Shown piece by piece: positions 1-11,530 of a stretch of 64,000 nucleotides of DNA. A program made the translations under genes and the position numbers. Each line of letters begins with the position of its first letter. The first letter of the stretch is position 1. Origin of the DNA: Antedon mediterranea (Eukaryota; Echinodermata; Crinoidea; Comatulida; Antedonidae); NCBI RefSeq assembly GCF_964355755.1, contig NC_092675.1, positions 29,598,912 to 29,662,911 of the forward strand, read 5' to 3'. Below the pieces are notes generated by a model. That model was not told the origin of the DNA. It saw only the letters and a program-made list of their open reading frames with translations, and did no database searches.

Positions 1-1371
1 ACATTGGCCATCTGTTGACAAACTCCCTGTGCTATAGTACATTGGCCATCTGTTGACAAACTCCCTGTGCTATAGTACATTGGCCATCTGTTGACAAACT
101 CCCTGTGCTATAGTACATTGGCCATCTGTTGACAAACTCCCTGTGCTATAGTACATTGGCCATCTGTTGACAAACTCCCTGTGCTATAGTACATTGGCCA
201 TCTGTTGACAAACTCCCTGTGCTATAGTACATTGGCCATCTGTTGACAAACTCCCTGTGCTATAGTACATTGGCCATCTGTTGACAAAATCCCTGTGCTA
301 TTAGTAGTACAGTATATGGATTTTTGTATAAATTTGACCATATTTTGACAAAATCCCTGTGCTTTAGTACAGGGATTTTGGTATAAATTTGGCCATCTTT
401 TGAAAAAATCCCTGTGCTATAGTACATTGGCCACATTTTGACAATCCCTGTGCTATAGTACATTGGCCATATTTTGACAAAATCCCTGTGCTATAGTACA
501 TTGGCCACATTTTGACAATCCCTGTGCTATAGTACATTGGCCACAATTTAACAAAATCCCTGTGCTATAGTACAGGGATTTTGGTATAAATTTGGCCATC
601 TTTTGACAAAATCCCTGTGCTTTAGTACATTGGCCACATTTTGACAGAATCCCTGTGCTATAGTACATTGGCCACATTTTGACAGAATCCCCTTGCTATA
701 GTACATTGGCCACATTTTAACAAAATCCCTATGCTATAGTACAGGGATTTTGGTATAAATTTGGCCATCTTTTGACAAAATCCCTGTGCTTTAGTACGTT
801 GGCCACATTTTGACAGAATCCCTGTGCTATAGTACATTTGCCAGATTTTGACAAAATCCCTGTGCTATAGTACATTGGCCAGATTTTAACAAAATCCCTG
901 TGCTATAGTACATTGGCCACATTTTAACAAAATCCCTATGCTATAGTACATTGGCCAGATTTTAACAAAATCCCTGTGCTATAGTACATTGGCCACAGTT
1001 TGACAAAATCCTTTGGTGTTATGGTACACAGATTTCGGTATAAAATTTGCCATCTTTTGACAAAATCCCTGTGCTATAGTACAGAGATTTTGGTATAAAT
1101 TTGGCCACATTTTGACAAAATCCCTGTGCTATAGTACATTGGCCACATTTTGACAGAATCCCTGTGCTATAGTACATTGGCCACATTTTGACAAAATCCC
1201 TGTGCTATAGTACATTGGCTATCTCTTGACAAAATCCTTGTGCTATAGTACAAAGATTTTGGTATAAATTTTGCCATCTTTTGACAAAATCCCTGTGCTA
1301 TAGTACAGGGATTTTGATATAAATGTTGCCATCTTTTGAAAATCTTCCTGTGTGCTATAGTACAGGATTAG
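1..1371. repeat. 38-bp minisatellite, array continues off the left edge
   Basis: The unit starts at 1, 39, 77, 115, 153, 191, 229 and 267, giving about eight near-identical 38-bp copies that contain the word CTCCCTGTGCTATAGTAC. From about 290 to 1371 the copies diverge (CTCCCTG becomes ATCCCTG, with small indels). Several gain a mirrored segment, with CAGGGATTTTG facing CAAAATCCCTG, so parts can fold into hairpins. The gradient from perfect to degenerate suggests active growth at the left side. The short reading frames inside are only translations of the repeat. Confidence 0.95.
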
Positions 1372-2278
1372 AATTTGTTTAACTTCCTTAATTTGTTGAG
1401 CTCGTTATTTAGTGATATCGTTGACACATCAGTAATTTGCAACAGAATCCTGTTTAGAAACAATAACCTATATTATTTCCACTTTCATATCATCATTTTA
1501 TAACTGTCATCTTGGGGGAAATCCTTTTGATGATGACATAAAGGTTGTTAATAGGTTTCCCCTCAAAATGACACTAAATCAAACATCAGTATTCAAACAA
1601 TATTCTTTCTTATTTGTTAATATTAGTACAAATGATTAGAATATAAATATTAGTAATCCCATGTTGCTTATTATAATTTAGTTTCTGTATTGTACATGCT
1701 TTTATTTCATAGTATTAAATATTGTGTAACTTAAGCATATATGGGCAGAATAAAGTCAATTCAATTAGTATAAGTATAGCCCATAGGAGTGATTAGAAAT
1801 GTTACTGTACCTCACAATATACATGTAGGTGGTAGATCCATGGGTGGAACCACAACCGGCCTGGCCCCCTAATAGGAACATTATTAAAAGACTCATTTAA
1901 AGACTTCATTTTAGTTTGTATAGGCCCTATGTATACCCTATTTCAATATCCTACATACGCCACTGATGGTTTGAATATTAGTATGTAAAACAACATGCTG
2001 GATCACATACAAGAATGACCTAGTTAATAAGCAAGTACAGTTTCCTGTCTGAAAGTGATATTAGCATTCCAAATTTAAGCATCAAAATCAAAACAGAATG
2101 TAATTTGTCCCTTTTAACAGCTAGAATAAACTACACTACTCTTTATTAGTAATAATACAATAATAATATCAGTAGCACACACATGAAATTATAAAAAATA
2201 TTACTTAATATGACAATCATTACAAAACAGTATTTATAAAAGTTTAGGCCTATACAATGTAGATACCAGTAGATTTAA
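1372..2278. other. Intergenic, no gene recognised
   Basis: AT-rich sequence without a convincing coding exon. A motif near 1743-1765 (GGGCAGAATAAAGTCAATTC) resembles the 3' tail of a decayed non-LTR retroelement, but no protein remnant accompanies it. Confidence 0.5.
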
Positions 2279-2910
2279 TTTAAAGCCCCCTTCCCTACGT
2301 TTTTTAGATCTAATTTAAGATCACAAACTATATTTAATGTAAAAATAATACTATATGGTCCTATTGCGATAACTTTTTTCGTCTTTAAACGGTTAAAAAT
2401 GTGAAAAATAAGTCGATTCTAATAATTATAGCGGCCCGCTATAAATCCCAAAATGCATTGCGCGCGGATTGATATTTTTGTTTTTCACCTGTAATTCGCC
2501 CACTTTTCGATCGATCGTGAGGCCAAAACAAATAGAAGACTCCTAACTTTTCAGCGAAAATACGGGGTTTTCCCCAATTTGTATCAATGGAGTCTGGCAA
2601 AAATAGAAAGACAATTAATGCAGCAACTATACAACGTCAGGCTAGGTATATAGCTAGCGTACGATGTACGTTACCGATGTTTACCAGCTAGGCCTACAAA
2701 ACTAAGGCTAGCTAGGCTAGGCCTAAGACCGTCCACGAGAGGTCGATCGCCGCGAGCTACTTAGGTAGTGCATTGTTTCTCACTTTTTATCATAATTTAC
2801 CATAAAACGTACATTTAAGACAAGGAATGACATGGTTTAATGTTTTTAAAGTGATATATATGTATTATTTTCCAAAAAACGTCCAAAATTGCAGGGAAGG
2901 GGTCTTTAAA
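2279..2910. mobile_element. Non-autonomous DNA transposon with terminal inverted repeats
   Basis: The left end reads TTTAAAGCCCCCTTCCCT at 2279-2296. The reverse complement of the right end (2893-2910) is TTTAAAGACCCCTTCCCT, a 17 of 18 match. Both ends are followed inward by an ACGTTTTTT-like block. The outermost TTTAAA could contain a TTAA target duplication, as in Kolobok or piggyBac elements, but the superfamily is not proven. No transposase reading frame is present. The interior holds a CpG-containing, TAGCTAGGCCTAGG-rich patch at about 2640-2760. Confidence 0.7.
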
Positions 2911-5900
2911 TTTTATTTTTGGAAAATCATTATAAAAAATAGATACAAAGTGATAACATTACCTAACTGACATAACAACTAAATACATTTATAAAAATAT
3001 TTTGCAGGATATCCTAATAAGCTTATTAACTTATTTCCGTTTGGGATCCTTTTATAATCTAAATTAAATTAATGGTAATCTAAAATTAAAAGTATTGCAT
3101 CAACACATAAATATAAAAAATATAAAGATAGATACAAAACAATTTAATTAAAAATAACTATAATATGATGACTAGTTAATTAACCTTTTTCTTACTATAA
3201 AATTATAATTGTTCTCAATTTTATGAATGGATTGTAGGTTATTCCATGCCTTTATGCCTGTATAATAGAAAGTTTTAGATATTTGACTATCAGATTTAAG
3301 AACTGAAAAACCATTTACACTACTTCTAGTCATATATTGGTGGTTAGATGAACCTTTTCAGTCAAATAAGGTACTGATTTTAGTTGTGAAATTTTGCTTA
3401 GAGTGCAGATAGTGTAAATTTAGCCCATTCATATGGATCCACAGCCTACGTCAATGCAAACTTAAATCTAAATTTAATCATTGTTAAAGTATATAATAAA
3501 TAAATCTGATTGTTTACTTAACATCAACAAAAAGACAATTTGACAGTTTCTCACGCTTTAACAAGTGAAAGAATGTTTCATATCTTTTTGTAAGTTTTTA
3601 AAATTAAATGAAACAAAAATTTCCCTGAAAATATAGTTTAAATGATGAAGGACATATATTTTGCTGGTAGCAATCTTCATTGACATCTTTCAAATTCTAT
3701 TTTATTGCCATCGGCATATTATATTCTAGTACCGTAGTAAAAGACAGTGAAAACATGACGGTATGCTATGAACCTCTTAAAGGGTTGTAGTGAAAGTGTT
3801 TAGCCTGTCTACAGCATTATGAGCTCTCACTTGTTAAATACAGGGGCCCAGAGCAGGGGCGCAGAGCATGAGCAGTCCAATGCAACTACCCAATGTTGGA
3901 GAGCCACTTATTAGTGCTAAACCAGGGGCCTTTGTCTCCTGAGTTACGCCACTGCCTGTATAAGATTAATCACGTTATTTTTACACATGTTGAATGTCTT
4001 TAAATGCAGCATACATCTCTTATAATTGTCATCTTTTGAATTATTTATAAGTCTACTTTGAATGATCGTGCCTGAATGTCAGTAAAAAAAAATCCTTGGT
4101 GTGATTGTGTGCCAGCAACAGAAGCTTCACTAGAATAGCTCTTGAAGATTTCTTCCCTTTTCGTGGAAAAAATAACCCTCTTTAAAAATCTTGGCTAAAT
4201 GGCTTGGGTACCGGTTATTAACTGTGTGAATAAATTAACCTCAATCAATTTTTATACAGTAAAAAAAAATTTTTTATTGGTTCAATAAAAATATGCTTTT
4301 GTTATAAATATTGACTTTATTTAAATGCATATGATTAACATAAACATAGGTCATTTGTAGATTGTTGAGTGCTCACTTAATTAGCGATTGTGTATATTAA
4401 AAAAAAAGGTTGTCTACACTTTCAAATATGATCATTAGAAAAAACCTAAATATTGTACGAGGCGTTATATAACTCAACAAGAATGAGTTACGGTTGATGT
4501 ATTTTAATCAAGCAATAACCGTTTACGTTTCTGAATTTTAAATGAAACCGTCACTGTCCCGGTATTATAGCGGCTGGTAATCAAAATAAATTAAAGTGCA
4601 TACATAGATATAAACGTTAATGTAGGTGAAGAAACCTTGAATCAATGAGACAGGCTTCCTAATCATGCATATCCCTCAATTATAATATTTGTTGGTTATT
4701 TGATATAAATATTTTGAATACAAAATTGATCCAGTTAAGCCTGGAAATTGAATGACAATAAAGGTATCTTCTTTAGCAATTGGTTTGTTGGTTTCTTTGG
4801 TTTGGAAAACAAAAACTATTTTCCATATGATAAAAGCATGCATATTAAATGAGGCAGATGGCAAAGTAATCATATTTTCACAATAGTTTGCAAAAATAGG
4901 GATGGACACAATATTATCATTTTGGCGCAGGAAATTGTAGTACTATAGTATGAAAGTTTTTTTTTGTTTTTTTTCTGTTGTTTATAGACATCGCCACACT
5001 AAGACAGAAATCTTAGTAACAAAACCTTATTTTATATTTTTAATAAAAGAAAAACAAATTTGTGAATATCAGAGTGAAATGTTTTTATTAACAAATTGCA
5101 AAGATTTGAGAATGTTATTTATAATTCTCGAGCTTTACATTGCTCCTTTTTTTCTTTTTTTTTTCTCTCTTTAAATATTGTTTGATAGTTGATCCATTTT
5201 GAGGTTAGCGGTCCCTACCAAATATGGTCAGTTGTATAATAGATACTATGAATAAACATAATAACGCTGAAGAAGAACCTGATGCAGATGGATTGATTAA
5301 ATCCTATATCTTAAGTTGATTTTACAGACTTTATAATTTTTTGTTTTCTTTTATCCTATAAATGTAATCATATTTCGATAAACTTCAATTCTGAATGTTA
5401 GATGTACGTAATTATAATATTGTTGTTAGTATAATGTTGTTCTTTTATCATAGTACATAATTCCGTTATAAACCTACGCCTCCCTTATTGAAGTGAAAGG
5501 GATCTGCCCTGTACAGTAAACACAGTACAAAATACAAAGTAGTAGTAACAACATTCTCACTGTGTAATAATACTAATTGAGATATTCTCACTGTTCTTCT
5601 ATGACAGCATGCAAGGAATTAAGCAGCTTTCAAAGAAAACTTTATACTTTTAAAAGTGAAATTAAGACATTTATGCAACCTTGTATTTCCTTTTAAAAAT
5701 TCCAAAACATAATTCACAGCGACTCAAGAATGAGGATGCCTTGGAGCTCTGTTTTTAAGATATTAGATTTTCATTGTTTGTAGTTTAGTGGCGACATATC
5801 ACGGCTTGACTCACCTGGGAAATGTACACCTTTGATTATGAAATAGTGAGTCCAAGACGAGATGATGATAGCTCGTTCCTGGTAGATCACTACGTGACAT

Positions 5901-8900
5901 TGCTTTATTATGAAAATGATATTTAAATAGAATTCCATGCACATGTTGTTGACATGAATGATATGAAGCCTTCTAGGTAGATTTCTTTATCCAATAAAAG
6001 CCTTACTTAGTTAGTTATTCATCGTTTTGAAAATCTCTCTCCTTCTTTAATTCTACATGAATCAGAGCAACATTATTTGTTAAAAATAAACAAAAAAAGT
6101 TCTCTCAAATGAGGTGAGTGCACTCCCCCTAGGGTTCCGTGGATTCGCCCATGATAAATCTACATTCTAAATATTAATTAAGTCATCATCAAGAGGAATT
6201 GCTAATTCTTTGTTTCTTTAGTGACACTTAAATAATAATAATAATAATAAGATTTTTATAGCGCACATACCACTCCAGAGTGCTCAAGGCACTAGTTGAT
6301 ATAATAATAATAATTGTCTAATTAATTTCTATATTGTTAAAAGCAATCAGATTAAAAAAATTCATCTGTGTGGTTAAACCAGAGTCAGCCTACATAATGA
6401 AAATCGACATGATCTAATAAACACTGCACTGTACACAAGTTTAATCACATTTATTTTCATTAGTCTGTACTCAAAGCAGGTCATTTGCAGTAGATAACAA
6501 GGTCAAGTTCTTGACCGGCGGTTAAATTTTACAAGTCGCGCTCAATAATAGCATCGTAACGACAATATGCGGAACATTAATCCAGTCTTGAATTAATTAC
6601 GCAACATTAAAGTCAAAGGTAATTACTGTCTTACATTTGTAAATTTAGATGCACGAAACCTCTAGATACTCGGCTATGTTGACAAACTATGTTTCATAAA
6701 TGTCGTTAATGCATAACATATATATTGAATTATAAATGTGTACATGTATCAATGTTTAATCTTTTTCTCTTTTGTTTGTCACGAATTGTTAAAGTAGAAC
6801 GATGACATAGGTAACGGTAAATGCTGAAAAGAATGGAGAGTCAGAAAAGTGTACTGTAAATGGCTGAGTATAGTTCCAGAAAGGTATACAATTTGGGGGA
6901 AATCCCGGGGGTAATCTAAGGGGTAATCTAGGGGGGTAATCTAGGGTGGAAATTACGGGGTGGGATGTACTAGGATTGCATTTATAAACAAACAATTTCA
7001 AAATTTAGCATTCAACTCTGTAGTGGGATTATACTCAAACATGTGAATTATGCTTATAGTATCAAACTTTATGATGTTAAAAGAAAAAAATATGATGAAA
7101 TGAAGAAATACAAATTATAACCACCATAAGCAAAGTTGCTATATAAAATCCTCATCAGCTTTTGCTTTTATCACAACACATTAAATATCTTTTATTCCTT
7201 CAGGGAATTCAAATATCTGTAAAAAGATTCCACAAGGAATAAACCGGTATTTGGTGAAAGAACCAGTAAAAATGACTAACAAGATTTTAGTAGCATTAGT
7301 TACGAGAACAACTGTTGTTTGTGACGTTTCAATAGATGGAAATTGTTTTTCACTTGCTTGTTAAGAACGGCAAGAGAATTGCGTTTATTTACCAATGGAT
7401 ATTATATGCCTCAAAGCTAGAATGTATCAATCTCTTGCTAGAATTTGTTCAAACAATTATTTATACTTTTTCTCAACACGAATTAACTTGCTGTTGATAG
7501 TTAAATATTAATTAATTAAGCATACACTAACATTGTCACGATCTCCATGCATGCATTGCTTAATAATTTGTTACAAATTATCGATCTTTATCATGGTTTT
7601 ATTGTTACCTAACAAGTAAAACTGATTGACACATAAATGATGATGTTTGGTTTACTTGAGTAGATGCTCAACAAATATTGTATGGCTGAAATTAATAAAA
7701 TGTCATCATCTTCAATTTGACAGCAAATATGGTTAAACTACAGCCAGTAACTAACAAAAACTGACATAAAAATTTGAATATACTAAAGAATAATTACTAT
7801 ATGTCTATTTCCATTTTTTGACTAAAAATTAATTTACTATAGCAGTGAGACTAAAATCAATGAATATGGTGGTATTAACTTAAATAGGAAAGTTTTTTTA
7901 ATTTAAAAATGTGTTCTTTGTGAATAGCTTGTGTAAACTAAATGTAGGATAAAATGGCTACAAATATGTTGCAAAACAGGTCTTACAATAATGTGACCTT
8001 AATAGCAAGATATTAAAAGTAAATAAAGTAAGTAAATTAATAGCTTTTCTCTGCACCCTAGGCTAACCTAACGCCCCCCCCCCCCCCCAAATATAAGAAC
8101 ATTGAGTCAAATCCTATTCTCAGTTTCTTGCCAGTAGAAAGGTCCAATAATAAAGTACTCCCTACAATATGAAAATTAGCTTGAATATCATAACAATGAT
8201 TGGCAGATACAACATTTATGATTTATTAGACAAACTATAATTTTCTTCTGAATGCTAAAAATAGTAAAGGTGGATATTCTATACAATGTAAATTGGCTTA
8301 CAATTGCATATCAAACCAGTAATTTATGTTGACACTTAACTAACTTTGGTTACCAATTTTATTTCAGCCATCAATCTGCCATCCTATTTCCTCTTTTCCG
8401 ACAGCAAAAATATACCATATAGGAGTATATGCTTACATACAGTATGGTATACTTTTGGCAGCAGAAATGTCGCTCATAAAATATTACAGTAGGCCTAGTG
8501 TATTCAATATAAAGTACTTATATATATTTATCTGTGAATTGATTGTGGATTTATTAAGGTTTTGGCAATATGAAAGATGTGTCGACCAGGCAGAAAATTA
8601 TACCATACAGTATACCCTCTTTTCAATACTTTATTTTGAATGTTCGAAAATAGATTAAAAAATGAGCATATGCACCAAACCACATTTCAATTCATTCGTT
8701 TCACAGCAATAACCCAGTAAATGCCATTCCAATCCACAAATAAAGTGGGTGTTTTAAAAGAATTTTGAGAATGTATTTGAAATTTGTCCCATTTCTGCTG
8801 CCAGAGAAATTGGGGTAAAGAGATATTGTAATGTTCATTATATTATAATATCTCTATGCTTTGCCTAAAAAACAGGCTTAAGCTCTCAGTGTCTACACTA

Positions 8901-8902
8901 TT
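2911..8902. other. Intergenic, no gene recognised
   Basis: Six kilobases of AT-rich sequence with no exon I can defend. It includes simple repeats (AAT at about 6231-6249, a poly-C run at about 8074-8088) and a G-rich patch at 6893-6962 made of repeated GGGGTAATCTA words. Reading frames here are short and compositionally biased. Confidence 0.5.
6231..6305 (-). mobile_element. 3' end of a LINE/SINE with (ATT)n tail
   Basis: On the minus strand the sequence reads CTTGAGCACTC, then a GCGCTATAAAAATC-like block, then an (ATT)n tail. This is the typical 3' end of CR1/L2-type elements and SINEs that use them. A related end is at 35,885-35,965. No coding remnant is attached. Confidence 0.6.
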
Positions 8903-8990
8903 GAGTGGAGCTGTGGCTTGGTGGTTATGATGCTTGGCTACCAATCTAAGGGTCCTGGGTTCAAATCCTAATAATACTTTTTTGTAATGT
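8903..8990 (+). mobile_element. tRNA-derived SINE head
   Basis: The segment contains an A-box-like TGGCTTGGTGGTTATGATGC and a B-box-like GGGTTCAAATCC at tRNA-like spacing. The same sequence occurs in reverse orientation at about 16,160-16,230, so it is a dispersed family and not a single tRNA gene. It abuts the start of a LINE fragment, and its left side carries a broken MITE end (TGTCTACACTATTG at 8891-8904). Confidence 0.7.
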
Positions 8991-8994
8991 TTGT

Positions 8995-9457
8995 TTTTAT
9001 GGTAATACAATGCAAAAAGATAAAATTAAACTTAATCGAATAGGAAATAGAGCAATTAGACTAGTAGGAGAGCACTTACCTGATGTTGAATCCTTGTATA
9101 AAGAAAATGTGTTAAAAAAAGTAAAAAGTATCATTGATGATGAAACACATCCTCTTCACAAACAATTTGCTCTCATGAATTCTGGCATAAGACTACGTGC
9201 ACTTAATACCAAAACAAAACGGTTTAGGTGCTCGTTTGTACCTAATGCTATACACTTATATAACTCCAGAGTACAAAGGTAAAATGTAACCGATAATTTT
9301 TATCTAATTTTAACAATTTTTAGCATCTTAACTTTTTGTGTGTGTTTTTGTAAATTGTATTTTATATTTTTGTATTTTGCCAGTTTTCAAATCACATTTC
9401 TGTTTTTTAAATGGACAATAAAGTATATATGACTATGACTATGACTATGACTATGTC
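8995..9457 (+). mobile_element. 3'-terminal fragment of a non-LTR retrotransposon
   Basis: An open frame at 9010-9282 encodes about 90 residues of the C-terminal type seen in LINE reverse transcriptase proteins, with patterns such as NRAIRLVG, HPLHKQFALMNSG and RFRCSFVPNAIHLYN. An AT-rich 3' UTR follows, ending in a (GACTAT)n tail at about 9431-9455, a tail type used by several LINE clades. The reverse transcriptase core and endonuclease are absent, so this is a 5'-truncated dead copy. Confidence 0.85.
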
Positions 9458-9589
9458 ACATGTCAGGGTTTTTTTCTCATGACAATTTACAACTCCACTC
9501 CCAAAGACTTAATAATAAGTCTTTGTTTATGTAGAGCATCTTGTGTATATGTTTGTCTTATATGTTCTAGTGCAGTATATGGAGAGCCA

Positions 9590-9671
9590 TCTCGATAGTG
9601 CTTTGCACTCATGGCAATCCTCAGGGTGCTGCACCGCTGTATTGTCATGTATTGTTGTACCTGAAAATTGA

Positions 9672-9706
<35 letters not shown>
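9590..9706 (+). mobile_element. Retroelement 3' end with poly-A tail
   Basis: The sequence ends in GTACCTGAAAATTGAATAAA followed by about 30 A residues (9674-9705). This is how retroposed elements with A tails end. The tail directly abuts a left-truncated MITE. The source element is not identified. Confidence 0.6.
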
Positions 9707-9707
<1 letters not shown>

Positions 9708-9844
9708 ATTTGACAAAAAAAAGTGATGTGCCCATGCCCATGGACATGATGATGTCATATCACTACCATATTTAAGCAAATCACTACCATATTTGGGTAC
9801 ATCACACTTTTTTGTCAAACTAGTTTGATAGTGTAGACAGAGCG
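9707..9844. mobile_element. MITE-A copy (left end truncated)
   Basis: This is a member of the palindromic ~155-bp family that is repeated across the window. It carries the AAGTGATGTGCCCATG core, TCACTACCATATTTGGG in the right half, and the right terminus AGTTTGATAGTGTAGACAG followed by TAA. The left terminus is missing where the poly-A tail of the preceding retroelement begins. Confidence 0.85.
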
Positions 9845-11436
9845 TAAGCCCTAGATTAGGTGCTATTTTGAACTGTAATAACATTACAGTACTTTCAAAG
9901 TCATTACATTTGATTTAGGAGGGGTGGTATAGGTCCTGACAGGTGATGAAAGTGGTAGAAGGATGAATGGATACCTAACCACCCACTGGAAACATTCCAA
10001 TCCCAGATGGTACTCATATCCTAGGAAAGAACAAGCAACCACCAGTTGGAATGCCATGGGAAAGGCATGCACATTGCTGCTTATTGCTGGTGATAAAATA
10101 AAAGTCTGGGTATTGGTACACTTGAAAAGCAACAGCTGTGGGTATCATTTCATTCAAAACATGTTATTCACATTCAAATTAAAGCAGTTAATTCAAAACA
10201 TTTCATTCAAAATATTTCATTCACATCGCGTCATACACTGTAATACTGAAATGTTATGGTATTTTCTGAACTTGTACTTAACAAAGTTTTCTTCCCTGGT
10301 TTATATTCATATAAAAATTATTACCGGTAAATACTTTTTTTTAAAATAAGGCATAAATAAAACATTCAAAATACTTTTTATAGTAAAATAATAATACCAG
10401 CAAAATCTGAAGTTAAATAGAAGAAAAGAAATCATTCCTATTTTCATAAATTGTTTTTTAAAGTGCATTTCTGAAATGAATGATATTTCCGAGTCTATAA
10501 GCAATCATTCAAAGTGGTCCCTAGGCTGCCAAAAATTGATTAGATCTTGGACCCAAAGAGGAATAGCCGAGTAAATTATTACTGTAGAGTATTTTTTTGC
10601 AAGCTAATCAATGTGCACCTAGGGGGCTTTCTGAACCCAACACCTATATTGTAGATCAATTAAAAGACATTAGAAGAAGATTGACTTTAAATGAGGTTGA
10701 TGGTGAAGTAGGTCTCAAGTTCAAATCCATAATGATAAAAGTACAACAATCTATAATAGCAACAATCAGTAGGCAAAGCAAACAGAAACAAATCGCTATA
10801 TAGCTAATTGAAAATACTCTACCACATTGCTGTTTTTGTAGTTGAAGTAAAAATGTATTTCGGTTATGGCTCTCTATTCAGCTGGTATTCAATAGATTAG
10901 AGATACAAAAAACTAAATGTCCCGCTTCCCACATAATTCTAAATGGCCACAGCGGGCATGTACGTTGGGTTGTAAATTGGGATGTCTTTTTGGGTGTCTA
11001 AAAAACTCAGATAGATCTGAAATCTGAGTTTTCTAGATCTGAGTTTTCTAGACACCCTGTCCTTTTTTCTGAAAATAGGACATCAACTGTGGCACGATTA
11101 TGTACAGGGTGGTATCTCTATGAACAAATAGAACCCTCAGCATAGTGCCTTCACACTGACTTTCTTTCATGATTTTCTCTTGCCATAATCCAGGATCAAG
11201 TACTGGCCATAACTTGAGGTGTTACTTTTGATTTTCATGTAGTGTTATGAAATACAAATTATGTCTACCTGCCAGCATTCAAGGAATGTCAAATAGTGAA
11301 CAGGAGCCAACAAAACCACAGGAATTTTAGAAATTTTAAGGAATTCCATCAAAAGTTTACTTTCAACTTTAAAAAGTTTTGTTAACTTTTCCTAATCCCA
11401 CTATACTTTTAGCTGAAGGTTATGTTCACACCAGAT
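9845..11436. other. Intergenic, no gene recognised
   Basis: AT-rich. Short open frames exist (for example 10,597-10,803 on the plus strand, which includes the word DQLKDIRRRLTLNEVDGEV), but none matches a family I recognise and no splice context supports them. Confidence 0.45.
10992..11057. repeat. Short inverted repeat (hairpin)
   Basis: The left arm GGGTGTCTAAAAAACTCAG (from 10,992) pairs with the right arm, whose reverse complement begins GGGTGTCTAGAAAACTCAG. The arms flank a loop that itself repeats TCTGAGTTTTCTAG. It may be the core of a small MITE or the product of local inverted duplication. Confidence 0.7.
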
Positions 11437-11530
11437 GACAGAGTTTATTTATTTATTTATTTATTTATTTCAACAATATTTTATGAGGGTGGTCCATCCA
11501 GCATCAGCTGATCATTAGGGACCCTCAAAC
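11437..11530 (-). mobile_element. 3' portion of a SINE, (AAAT)n tail
   Basis: On the minus strand the segment begins with GGGTCCCTAATGATCAGC and ends in (AAAT)n. The same GATCCCTAATGATCAGC block is the 3' part of the fuller SINE at 16,011-16,235, so the two belong to one family. The tRNA-like head is missing here. Confidence 0.7.

Noticed and set aside
1-1371. CRISPR-like array
   Set aside because: The 38-bp units are contiguous with no unique spacers, and the setting is eukaryotic. This is a minisatellite.
10597-10803. Possible exon (DQLKDIRRRLTLNEVDGEV)
   Set aside because: It looks weakly helical and protein-like, but there is no family match, no neighbouring exon and no clear splice context.
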